DNA of 64,000 nt, taken from assembly GCF_928382285.1 (NCBI RefSeq), contig NZ_CAKMSS010000001.1, positions 496,001 through 560,000 of the forward strand. The letters are read 5' to 3'. Source of the stretch: Rothia nasimurium (lineage in GTDB: Bacteria; Actinomycetota; Actinomycetes; Actinomycetales; Micrococcaceae). The notes under the pieces were generated by a model. The model had not been told where the DNA came from, searched no databases, and was given only the letters and a program-made list of their open reading frames with translations. Position numbers and translations under genes: made by a program. Of the stretch, positions 57,657 to 64,000 are shown piece after piece; the stretch's first letter is position 1; the number at the start of each line of letters is the position of its first letter.

Positions 57657-58151
57657 ATGCAAGAACTGACCGAAGCTGCCGTCCGCTCGTCTTTTATTAA
57701 CTGCTCTAAGGGCGAGGCTAAACGCCTCAACCTGCCCAGCCTCAAAGACCAGAACTGGGAGGACCTGATTTTCCTGTCCTGGCTCGACCCAAAAAGCCCG
57801 CTCAAGGGTTGCCTGGTCGTGGAACACGAAGGGCAGGTGCAGGGCGTGCTGCTGCAAAAGTCTAAGGCCCAGAGTAAGGCCGCTCAGATGTGCCAGTTCT
57901 GCCTAACTTTGCATCCGGGGTCGGGGATTTCGCTGTATACGGCGGCCCGGCCGGGTGAGTCGGGGCGACGCGGCAACACCATCGGCACCTACCTATGCTC
58001 CAACCTGGCCTGCACCGACTATGTGCGGGGCAAGAAAAAGCCGGCGGGTATCCGCCAGATGGACGAGACCCTGTCCCTCGAAGAGCGCATAGCTCGCACC
58101 CGCGATAATGCAGTCAGGTTTATTGAGCGACTGGTGGCGGGAGCCGCATGA
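57657..58151 (+). CDS. FBP domain protein (EF-G-binding treble-clef zinc finger)
   Basis: 164 aa. Residues 1-75 include GEAKRLNLPSLKDQNWEDLIFLSWLDPKSPLKGCLVV; a zinc finger follows with Cys79-x2-Cys82 and Cys114-x4-Cys119 (MCQFC, YLCSNLAC). This is the C-terminal module of FusB-type proteins that bind elongation factor G; actinobacterial stand-alone versions are common. A role in translation recycling is inference. A reading frame from 57435 was rejected in favour of this ATG. Confidence 0.82.
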   Translation: MQELTEAAVRSSFINCSKGEAKRLNLPSLKDQNWEDLIFLSWLDPKSPLKGCLVVEHEGQVQGVLLQKSKAQSKAAQMCQFCLTLHPGSGISLYTAARPGESGRRGNTIGTYLCSNLACTDYVRGKKKPAGIRQMDETLSLEERIARTRDNAVRFIERLVAGAA

Positions 58152-58435
58152 TTCAGGTTGGGGCGCTCGCGCCCACCTAGGCTGATTTGGTCCAGGCACT
58201 CTATGACCAGAACCCTGATTACTTCCTACGAATTTCGGGCCGCCCCGCCGAGCCCGGCTCTGCGCTGGAAAACCTGACGTTCTTCCCATCCGGTTTATCC
58301 CACTCCCCTATGCTGTTGGGGGCCTTTGAGGACGGACGCCTGGTCAAGGACTTTTCCCAGGGTGATGTGGTTTCAACGATGGAGATTTTTACTCGGCCCA
58401 TTGATCTCAACTGGAGTATTCATCATCAAGGGTGA
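58148..58435 (+). pseudogene. Broken GNAT acetyltransferase
   Basis: An ATG overlaps the FBP stop (ATGA), so the gene was once coupled, but codon 11 is TAG (58178-58180). The frame then continues as LVQALYDQNPDYFLRISGRPAEP and LLGAFEDGRLV, the start of a GNAT domain. After about residue 65 the similarity stops and the acetyl-CoA loop and C-terminal half are missing; the frame runs into the 3' end of hepT on the other strand. Consistent with nonsense mutation plus 3' deletion at an insertion boundary. Confidence 0.65.
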
Positions 58436-58823
58436 TGTCTTCTTGCATAGACAGCTCTCGGAGAAACCGTGCCCCATCTGGTTCAACTCGACCACCGATT
58501 TTGATGAAGTATTCAACTGTAGCGCGAAGAGATTTCAAATCCTCATTGAGAATGTCGTGGATTTCTTCAGCAGATACTGAGAAGTATTGATGTACTAGAA
58601 AGTTTCTTAACCCTACGATTGCCCGCCACTCTACCTCTGGAGCCTGGTCTTTTAGGGCTTTCGGAAGATGATTTACCGCTTCCCCGATAATAGCCAGGTT
58701 CCGCAAGATTGCATCTAGGGCCATTTCTTGAGTATCGGAAACCTCGAGGTATTTTTGGTATCTGAAACAGCTGTCGATGGCCTCTTGGATGTCCATCAGT
58801 CTAAGTTCTATCGGACGGCTCAT
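58407..58823 (-). CDS. HepT-like HEPN ribonuclease toxin
   Basis: 138 aa, all helical DUF86/HEPN protein. The catalytic R-x4-H-x-Y motif is Arg73-NFLV-His78-Q-Tyr80. HEPN toxins cut RNA and are neutralised by AMPylation of the motif tyrosine by a paired MNT nucleotidyltransferase; that partner gene overlaps upstream (ATGA). Probably one transcript mntA-hepT. Confidence 0.88.
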   Translation of the reverse strand: MSRPIELRLMDIQEAIDSCFRYQKYLEVSDTQEMALDAILRNLAIIGEAVNHLPKALKDQAPEVEWRAIVGLRNFLVHQYFSVSAEEIHDILNEDLKSLRATVEYFIKIGGRVEPDGARFLRELSMQEDITLDDEYSS

Positions 58824-59137
58824 AGAGCAACCGCCTCTTTGAGAGCGAGGTCAGATACCTTGTTCCTGAGAATACCGGGTGTTACTACATCAACAGACAC
58901 GTTAAGAATTTCACAGAGCGTCTGCGACATTCCCGCTAATCGCATGAGTCTTCTACGGTCTGGTTCGTGCAGGTCCACCATAATATCAATATCGCTCGTT
59001 TCGTCTGCATCCCCACGTGCCACAGACCCAAAAAGTCGCGGGTTACTTGCACCGTACTGTTCAAATACTTGATCTATTTCAGCTCGGTGCTCTTCAACGA
59101 GGCTCCGCAGTTTGAGGGTTTCGGGTGTGGCTTTCAC
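58820..59137 (-). CDS. MntA-like nucleotidyltransferase antitoxin
   Basis: 105 aa minimal nucleotidyltransferase: GSVARGD (Gly37-Ser38) and metal-binding Asp49/Asp51 in SDIDIMVDL, followed by a further acidic strand (LNVSVDVVTPG). Expected to AMPylate the HepT active-site tyrosine. Overlaps hepT by four bases. Confidence 0.88.
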   Translation of the reverse strand: MKATPETLKLRSLVEEHRAEIDQVFEQYGASNPRLFGSVARGDADETSDIDIMVDLHEPDRRRLMRLAGMSQTLCEILNVSVDVVTPGILRNKVSDLALKEAVAL

Positions 59138-59147
59138 AAGTACTAGT

Positions 59148-59702
59148 TTAGTTGGTCAGGGCTTTGTCGCGGTAGTCTCTCATCGCTGCTGCCAGGTCTT
59201 CTATGCTCATACCCTCTGGTAGTTTCATGGCCATAGTTGAGATAACGATGGTTGAGTTCGCTGCACCTTCATGCGTGACCCGGGTGAATGCGCGGATACC
59301 GGTTAGGGTCCAATTATAGGCGTGGGTATCGGCGATGACCGCCCTGATCTCCTTGCCCTGCTGATCGGCGGTAATGTCGCCGATGACGCTCCACAAAATC
59401 AGGTGGTTACCGTGGTCGAGGACTGTTGAGTGGTTATAGAACCCTTCGGGCGTAAGAATAAGGGCGTACCTGCGCCGGTAGTAGTTGATAAAGGTGAAGA
59501 TTCCAGCGGCTACACACCCCACTCCAGTTGCCAGGGTGCGGTGGTATCTCCAGTCCGGTGGGTTGTGGAGGAACCACACGCCCACCGCTATCCAGCCCAC
59601 GCCAATCAGGAAGCTCATGCCGAGCTTCTTGGGGATTCTCATCGTTGAGTTTTCTGGGGTGTCCACAGTGCTATTGTACTGAAAGCCAGGCATAGTGCTC
59701 AC
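59148..59702 (-). CDS. Two-span membrane protein with PH-like C-terminal domain
   Basis: 184 aa. Two adjacent transmembrane helices (MSFLIGVGWIAVGVWFL and LATGVGCVAAGIFTFINYY) followed by YRRRYALILTPEGFYNHSTVLDHGNHLILWSVIGDITA, a pattern seen in membrane-tethered PH-like proteins of unknown function. Start is uncertain (GTG 59702, ATG 59693 or ATG 59642); none has a strong ribosome site. It sits between two toxin-antitoxin modules on the same strand. Confidence 0.65.
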   Translation of the reverse strand: MSTMPGFQYNSTVDTPENSTMRIPKKLGMSFLIGVGWIAVGVWFLHNPPDWRYHRTLATGVGCVAAGIFTFINYYRRRYALILTPEGFYNHSTVLDHGNHLILWSVIGDITADQQGKEIRAVIADTHAYNWTLTGIRAFTRVTHEGAANSTIVISTMAMKLPEGMSIEDLAAAMRDYRDKALTN

Positions 59703-59770
59703 TCAGATTTTGCATAAATCAAGGTTTACGGGAGGACTGAGCGCCCTGGTGGCCTATACGGAATACCCTT

Positions 59771-60067
59771 CTATTTTCTGAATAGCTGATCGTGCGTTCC
59801 GGTTCTTTGGAAGTAAGCAATTTCTTTATCTTCACGCCAAATTAATAACCAGTCGCCAGCATTAGCTATATGGCATTCCTGGCTCCCCAGCCACTCACCT
59901 TTAAGAGTATGCATACGGTGCCGTTGACGCAGTACCTGTTGAGCTTCTGTAGTATTTTCCAACACTAGGCTGATGACTTCGCGCAACGCGCGCATATCCA
60001 TGTGCTTCTTTTTCAGACGCTTAATATCACGCTGGAAAGCGGAGCTATACTCCGCGGCAAGACTCAA
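59771..60067 (-). CDS. yafQ: YafQ family mRNA interferase toxin
   Basis: 98 aa RelE-fold ribosome-dependent nuclease. Catalytic residues of the family can be placed: His53 in HTLKGEW, His66 in ECHI, Asp72 in DWLLIW, His92 in RTGTHDQLF. Directly follows the dinJ antitoxin (adjacent stop and start). Confidence 0.9.
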   Translation of the reverse strand: MSLAAEYSSAFQRDIKRLKKKHMDMRALREVISLVLENTTEAQQVLRQRHRMHTLKGEWLGSQECHIANAGDWLLIWREDKEIAYFQRTGTHDQLFRK

Positions 60068-60340
60068 TTAAATCCCTAGGTCATCGAAGAGCTCTTCTGC
60101 GTTAGCAAACCGTCCCTTGCGGCCGCTGGCGAAGAATTCTTCTGCTTCCCGAATTGCTTCGAGCGAATCGGCATTGGGTTTGGGGTCGCCCACCATAAAG
60201 GGGATTCGATTCTCGCGGATAGCCTGCTTGACGAACATGTTGATCGCGGTGGACATGTTGAGCCCAAGCTCCTTAAAGAGAGCTTCGCCTTCTTGTTTCG
60301 TTTGAGCATCCATGCGGACGCTAATACTGGTAGTAGCCAC
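60068..60340 (-). CDS. dinJ: DinJ/RelB family antitoxin
   Basis: About 90 aa. Ribbon-helix-helix N-terminus (TTSISVRMDAQTKQEGEALFKELGLNMSTAINMFVKQAI) and an acidic toxin-binding tail (AEELFDDLGI). Two adjacent GTG codons could start it; the second (60340) is better spaced from AGGAGG. A 12-bp palindrome lies about 26 bases upstream. Confidence 0.9.
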   Translation of the reverse strand: MATTSISVRMDAQTKQEGEALFKELGLNMSTAINMFVKQAIRENRIPFMVGDPKPNADSLEAIREAEEFFASGRKGRFANAEELFDDLGI

Positions 60341-60365
60341 CACAAACCTCCTGAAGAATAATACA

Positions 60366-60377
60366 CTGTATATACAG
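60366..60377. promoter_or_regulatory. Operator palindrome of dinJ-yafQ
   Basis: CTGTATATACAG, a perfect 12-bp palindrome in the AT-rich promoter region, suited to autoregulation by the ribbon-helix-helix antitoxin. It resembles, but is shorter than, the enterobacterial LexA site. Confidence 0.55.
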
Positions 60378-60558
60378 CATAGTATTTTGAGTGCTGGAGT
60401 GGCACCCCTGCTGGCAATCTAGAAACACCTTTTTACCCCCGACTGTCGGCTAATGCTTGTTTACCTGTAGCCACCAGATGAATTGATTACAAAGAAAAGA
60501 GTGCCCTTGTATATACGTGGGGCGTTCTTTCTTGTTCTACGATCGAGGCGAACTGGGT

Positions 60559-60879
60559 TTAAGCAGCGATTTTCGCACTGAGTAGACGATTAAGGCTTAT
60601 CCCTTGTTCTTGGGCTTCCATAGCTACGCGTCGGTGGAGTTCAGGCGGAATGCGCAGACTGAGATTACCTGAATAAGTTCTGTCAGCAAAGGCCTGGGGA
60701 ATTTCCTCACCATTGGCGTGCATATCTTGAGCTACCTGAGCGACGAGTTTTTTGATTCCACTCAGGGCGGCTAGCTCGTCGGGTTCCAGCCAGGAGAGGG
60801 AAGGCATTTCGAGTACGGTTGCGATGTATTCTTGGTCTTCTGGCGACCAGGTAACACGGTAGGTGTAGTGTTCAATCAT
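60559..60879 (-). CDS. hicB: HicB family antitoxin
   Basis: 106 aa from ATG 60879 (AAGGAC upstream), overlapping hicA by eight bases. N-terminal degraded RNase H-like fold (YTYRVTWSPEDQEYIATVLEMPSLSWLE) and C-terminal ribbon-helix-helix (NLSLRIPPELHRRVAMEAQEQGISLNRLLSAKIA). A weak hairpin around 60499-60530 (AGAGTGCCC / GGGGCGTTCT) may terminate the transcript. Confidence 0.9.
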   Translation of the reverse strand: MIEHYTYRVTWSPEDQEYIATVLEMPSLSWLEPDELAALSGIKKLVAQVAQDMHANGEEIPQAFADRTYSGNLSLRIPPELHRRVAMEAQEQGISLNRLLSAKIAA

Positions 60880-61126
60880 TGGTCTGTCCTTTAAGTTTGT
60901 TGATAGCTTGGAGGGCTTGCTTGACCTGGTATGGCTTTGCGTAACCATTTTTGTTTTGAATATTGACGCGGGGGTCGCCTTGCCATGGTGTTTTAAACAC
61001 AGCATGGGAAGTGCCAGATTGTCGCGCGGGGCCAAAGAACCTTTCGCAGATAGAGACCAGCTCTGCATAGCGGACGTTTTGGGGTGCACTTTGCATTTGA
61101 GCTAGTATCTTTTCTTCCTTACCCAT
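60872..61126 (-). CDS. hicA: HicA family mRNA interferase toxin
   Basis: 84 aa dsRBD-like fold; catalytic His41 in GTSHAVFKTPW, with GDPRVNIQNKNGYAKPYQV as in the actinobacterial HicA group. Toxin-first order, as usual. CATAAT lies only three bases before the ATG, so the -10 may instead serve an internal start or the mRNA may be leaderless. Confidence 0.9.
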   Translation of the reverse strand: MGKEEKILAQMQSAPQNVRYAELVSICERFFGPARQSGTSHAVFKTPWQGDPRVNIQNKNGYAKPYQVKQALQAINKLKGQTND

Positions 61127-61132
61127 AAAATT

Positions 61133-61154
61133 ATGGTATCGCTATTGATACCAT
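61133..61154. promoter_or_regulatory. Operator inverted repeat of hicAB
   Basis: ATGGTATC-gctatt-GATACCAT: perfect 8-bp arms with a six-base spacer, seven bases upstream of hicA. Likely bound by the HicB ribbon-helix-helix domain. Confidence 0.6.
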
Positions 61155-61266
61155 CACTCAAGGGGCAAAAACCCTCTTCAGACAAAATTCTTCAGGCGCA
61201 CCTCATCGAGGATGCTTCTCAACTAAACTTAGCAGTAATTACCATCACAGCTAAGAGGGAGTTCCC

Positions 61267-64000
61267 ATGAATCAGGTAACTCAACAACTGACCGGGTATT
61301 TTAGGGACGTTCAAAAGCGTTCAAACCTTGTAGATCAGGCATTCGGTCAACAGAACAAATACAAGGTCATTCCTTTCCTCGATGTCAGATTAGGCAAGCT
61401 TTCTGAAGAGGACACCCAGGAACTCTTTGACTGGGATGCCGATGCCCAAGGGCGTTTCAAAAAACCACGCACTCAGTCTGGCTCGCAGAAAGCTAAGCCA
61501 ATCGACGTCATTATCTCGGTGGTGACCCTTACCGATACTGAGAGTGACACTAAAAACGGTCTAGCTCTAATCGCCGCAAAGCTAACCGACAAGGGTGAGC
61601 TCCAGGCTGATATCACCTCGATAGCTCCGTGGATTCCGAGTTCTCGCCTACAGTCCCCCAGCGTCATTGACCACGAGTTTATGGTAGGAACTCTCGCTAA
61701 CTATTGGCGATGGAGCAATACGAAGGGTAGCGAGCTAGCGTCAAAGATTGAGACCTGGGCGGACGTTGTCGATTACAGTACCAGCATGTATGAGGGCGTG
61801 TTTGAACCCGCTTTACAGGTAGGAGTTGACCCTCGGTGGGTCGTTGACGTTGATAACTGTTATGTCACCCCTGGCACGGTAATTAATGCTAACGCCAACG
61901 TCCTTAGCCTGTACCAGTTCCTTCACGCTACGGACCTGAGCGTCCCCTTGTACGAACGCCTATTATCGACTAATAAACCGCAGAGCTTCCAGTCCGATGT
62001 TATTGACACGAATTCTGATACGTTGCTGGAATCTGCCCTACGTGCTTGTGGAAGTATGAGCGGTCAGTTCCCGCTGACGGCGTCCCAGCGTCGAGCGGTA
62101 CACGCTTTCTTACACGATGGTTACGGGGATATCACGGCTGTCAGCGGCCCTCCGGGCACCGGCAAAACCACAATGCTTCAATCTGTAGTTGCGAGCATGC
62201 TGGTTTCTCATGCTTTAGAGGCTAAGCCGGCACCTCTGATTGTGGGCATGTCGACTAATAACCAGGCTGTTACCAACATTATTGATTCCTTCGGGTCAGT
62301 CACGAAGGACGATCCGGGTGTGCTTGAACACCGCTGGCTGCTGAAGGCTGAGGACGGGGCAGCGTCTTCAGATTTCCTAGGTGGCCTGGCAACCTACTGC
62401 CCCTCCCAGGCTAAAGCAAAGGAAGCACGTTCTAAGGGTTACCTGTTGGAAGACACTGCCAAGAAAGGTGTCTACAGCGAGTATTCCTCAGAGGCTTACC
62501 TACAGGAAAGTACACAATATTTCCTAGAGCAGATCAGCGATTACTACGCTGCCTTTTCGCTCCCAGCCGTCAACAGTCTTGAGCAAGCACAACGAGGATT
62601 GGCAGCTTTCCTTAAATCCTGTGAAGAGCAGAAACGTGCCCTGCTGCATGCCCGTCGGGAAGCAGACCGACGCGTCCACTCAACGAGTGCCCAGCTCACA
62701 GAAGATCTGGCTAGACTTTCGCAGGAGCAAAGTATCGTTCAGAGCAGGCTGGACGCGTGGAGCGCTCAGTCAGCCTCTCCCCTGCCAGCTGAAGTAATCA
62801 TCAGCGCCACCTATGACCCTCAAGAGCCAGCGGCGGAGTTCTCTACTGTAAAAGATTTCGTTGATTTTTACCGGGGTCGCCTAGATGAAATCGGTCTTGC
62901 ACTTTCGAATATCGACAACCGAATCGCTGCAGCTGTAACTGAGGAAGAACTTGCTTTACACCAGTTCAGACAGCAAGCTGAACCGATTATCAGCCAGGTT
63001 CGCTACCTTGCACTTCTTAGTGACGCTCAGGTATCTCGGCTGATGAATGCAAGGTCCCTTCTAGAACTTGACCAGGCACTTGATATCACCCTACGCTATG
63101 TCGAGTTCTGGCTAGCTATACACTACTACGAGGCTGAGTGGCTACTTTCCGCTACTGATGAAGAGCAGCTCATTGCTGATAAGGAACGATTCAAGAACAC
63201 TCCCGAGTTAATGGTGAGGTACTGGGAGCAGGTTGCCTCCTTGACGCCCTGTTTTGTGATGACTGCCTACCAGGTGCCGAGATACTTTAAGCTCTATGCC
63301 CCGCAAGGTGAGCCCGATAACTTCGATATAGAGCGTATTGACCTGTTGATTGTTGATGAGGCTGGACAGGTTGATACCTCTGTGGGTGCTGGCGCTTTTG
63401 CTCTTGCAAAGCGTGCCCTCGTCGTTGGCGATGTCCAGCAGCTAGCTCCGGTGTGGAGTCTTGACCCAGAAACCGATCAGGGTATCGCCGAGGCGCATGA
63501 GCTGGGTTGGCGCTGGGATTCCATGAAGGAATTCGGGCTGACTTCCTCTCACTCATCGTCCCTGATGTTAGCAGCTGCCCAGTCTTCGAATTGGGTATAT
63601 AGCGCCAAGAACTATCCTGGCTTGTTCTTGTCTGAGCATTTTAGGTGCCATACAGACATTATCGAGTACTGCAATGATTTGCTCTATGACGGCTTGCTTG
63701 TTCCTTCGCGTCCCCTCAAGGGCTACAAGCTTGAGGGCAAAACCCCGGGGGCTTTCCTTTTCCAGTTAGTTGAGAATTCCCAGGATCGCCGAAACGGTTC
63801 TAGCCGGGTGAATAGTCAGGAAGCTGAGGCTATTGCTGACTGGATTATCGGTAATTTTGAGTACTTCCGTGCCATCTACAACCCCGATGCTGATGCTGCA
63901 AAAGATAAGTCTCTGTTTGCTGTGGTAACCCCGTTTGCGGCTCAAGCACGTGAAGTCAGGAAGACCTTACGGATGAAGAGTGAGGATCTAGCCAACAAGG
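61267..64000 (+). CDS. Large SF1 helicase (UPF1/DNA2-like), C-terminus beyond the window
   Basis: Open for 911 codons from ATG 61267 (GAGGGAG upstream) to the window end. About 280 N-terminal residues have no recognised domain. Motif I GPPGTGKT is at 294-301 after QRRAVHAFL (Q-motif region); a 390-residue insert with coiled-coil character (about 430-560) precedes Walker B VDEAGQ (Asp697-Gln701), VGDVQQLAPVW (motif III) and SEHFRCH (789-795, motif IV region). Motifs V and VI lie outside. DNA2/NAM7-type helicases recur in phage-defence loci, and three toxin-antitoxin pairs adjoin, but no nuclease domain is visible. Codon use is less GC-rich than in the core genes. Confidence 0.85.
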   Translation, partial: MNQVTQQLTGYFRDVQKRSNLVDQAFGQQNKYKVIPFLDVRLGKLSEEDTQELFDWDADAQGRFKKPRTQSGSQKAKPIDVIISVVTLTDTESDTKNGLALIAAKLTDKGELQADITSIAPWIPSSRLQSPSVIDHEFMVGTLANYWRWSNTKGSELASKIETWADVVDYSTSMYEGVFEPALQVGVDPRWVVDVDNCYVTPGTVINANANVLSLYQFLHATDLSVPLYERLLSTNKPQSFQSDVIDTNSDTLLESALRACGSMSGQFPLTASQRRAVHAFLHDGYGDITAVSGPPGTGKTTMLQSVVASMLVSHALEAKPAPLIVGMSTNNQAVTNIIDSFGSVTKDDPGVLEHRWLLKAEDGAASSDFLGGLATYCPSQAKAKEARSKGYLLEDTAKKGVYSEYSSEAYLQESTQYFLEQISDYYAAFSLPAVNSLEQAQRGLAAFLKSCEEQKRALLHARREADRRVHSTSAQLTEDLARLSQEQSIVQSRLDAWSAQSASPLPAEVIISATYDPQEPAAEFSTVKDFVDFYRGRLDEIGLALSNIDNRIAAAVTEEELALHQFRQQAEPIISQVRYLALLSDAQVSRLMNARSLLELDQALDITLRYVEFWLAIHYYEAEWLLSATDEEQLIADKERFKNTPELMVRYWEQVASLTPCFVMTAYQVPRYFKLYAPQGEPDNFDIERIDLLIVDEAGQVDTSVGAGAFALAKRALVVGDVQQLAPVWSLDPETDQGIAEAHELGWRWDSMKEFGLTSSHSSSLMLAAAQSSNWVYSAKNYPGLFLSEHFRCHTDIIEYCNDLLYDGLLVPSRPLKGYKLEGKTPGAFLFQLVENSQDRRNGSSRVNSQEAEAIADWIIGNFEYFRAIYNPDADAAKDKSLFAVVTPFAAQAREVRKTLRMKSEDLANK

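Noticed and set aside
60366..60377. LexA/SOS box before dinJ
   Set aside because: The arms resemble the enterobacterial site but the spacer is four instead of eight bases, and actinobacterial LexA uses a GAAC-N4-GTTC type site.
60499..60530. Terminator after hicB
   Set aside because: The stem is mismatched and the T run mixed; mentioned as weak under hicB but not called as a feature.

Overview
The window reads as part of a Micrococcaceae (Actinomycetota) chromosome, most likely a Rothia-like organism. The basis is the minus-strand core order alaS-ruvX-mltG-aroECKB-efp-nusB-pyrRBC-carAB-pyrF-mihF-gmk-rpoZ-coaBC-metK-priA, the actinobacterial integration host factor, a helicase-degenerate PriA, the MurT/GatD pair, frequent GTG/TTG starts, apparently leaderless promoters, and Tat signal peptides of the SRRTLAKGAAWAAPAV type. 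The species call is inference.

Layout. 1-3385: DegV-family lipid-binding protein (cut by the window edge) and leuS. 3562-5593 (+): an alpha/beta hydrolase and a GT4 glycosyltransferase, ending in a terminator embedded in the 3' end of priA. 5646-11708 (-): mihF-gmk, then a separate rpoZ-coaBC-metK-priA unit with its own promoter. 11950-20807 (-): complete de novo UMP operon up to orotidylate decarboxylase (no pyrD or pyrE here), with a PyrR-binding-loop motif next to the pyrR ribosome binding site. 20984-30474 (-): nusB, efp, the shikimate genes aroB/K/C/E, mltG, ruvX, alaS. 30521-32193: two small membrane-associated proteins and rpsD with a long leader. 32526-35036: two paralogous Tat-exported proteins. 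35259-40934: rarA, dtd, a 63-residue orphan, aspS, hisS. 41234-43438 (+): a DUF349 coiled-coil protein and an AbiEi-like orphan preceded by two inverted DnaA-box-type sequences. 43435-52609 (-): relA, secF, secD, yajC, ruvB, ruvA, ruvC, yebC. 52671-54748: gatD and murT for lipid II amidation. 54790-58151: DUF2797, HIT, an OYE-type oxidoreductase and an FBP-domain protein. 58148-64000: an accessory segment with a broken acetyltransferase, three toxin-antitoxin modules (MntA/HepT, DinJ/YafQ, HicA/HicB) and the first 911 codons of a large SF1 (UPF1/DNA2-type) helicase running off the edge.

The observations I consider least explained are non-coding. (1) Two ~100-bp elements (51042-51139 and 55790-55884) share a conserved core but have unrelated, fully paired outer arms and a covarying second stem; each follows the stop codon of a minus-strand gene. 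(2) Three copies of a hairpin repeat tagged with GGTACC follow nusB, the small orphan and aspS, with compensatory stem changes. (3) An inverted pair of perfect TTATCCACA sites lies in a 159-bp gap before the AbiEi-like gene. (4) There is a candidate PyrR translational switch. (5) MurT appears to lack its usual cysteine zinc ribbon. No tRNA, rRNA, CRISPR array or transposase gene was recognised.
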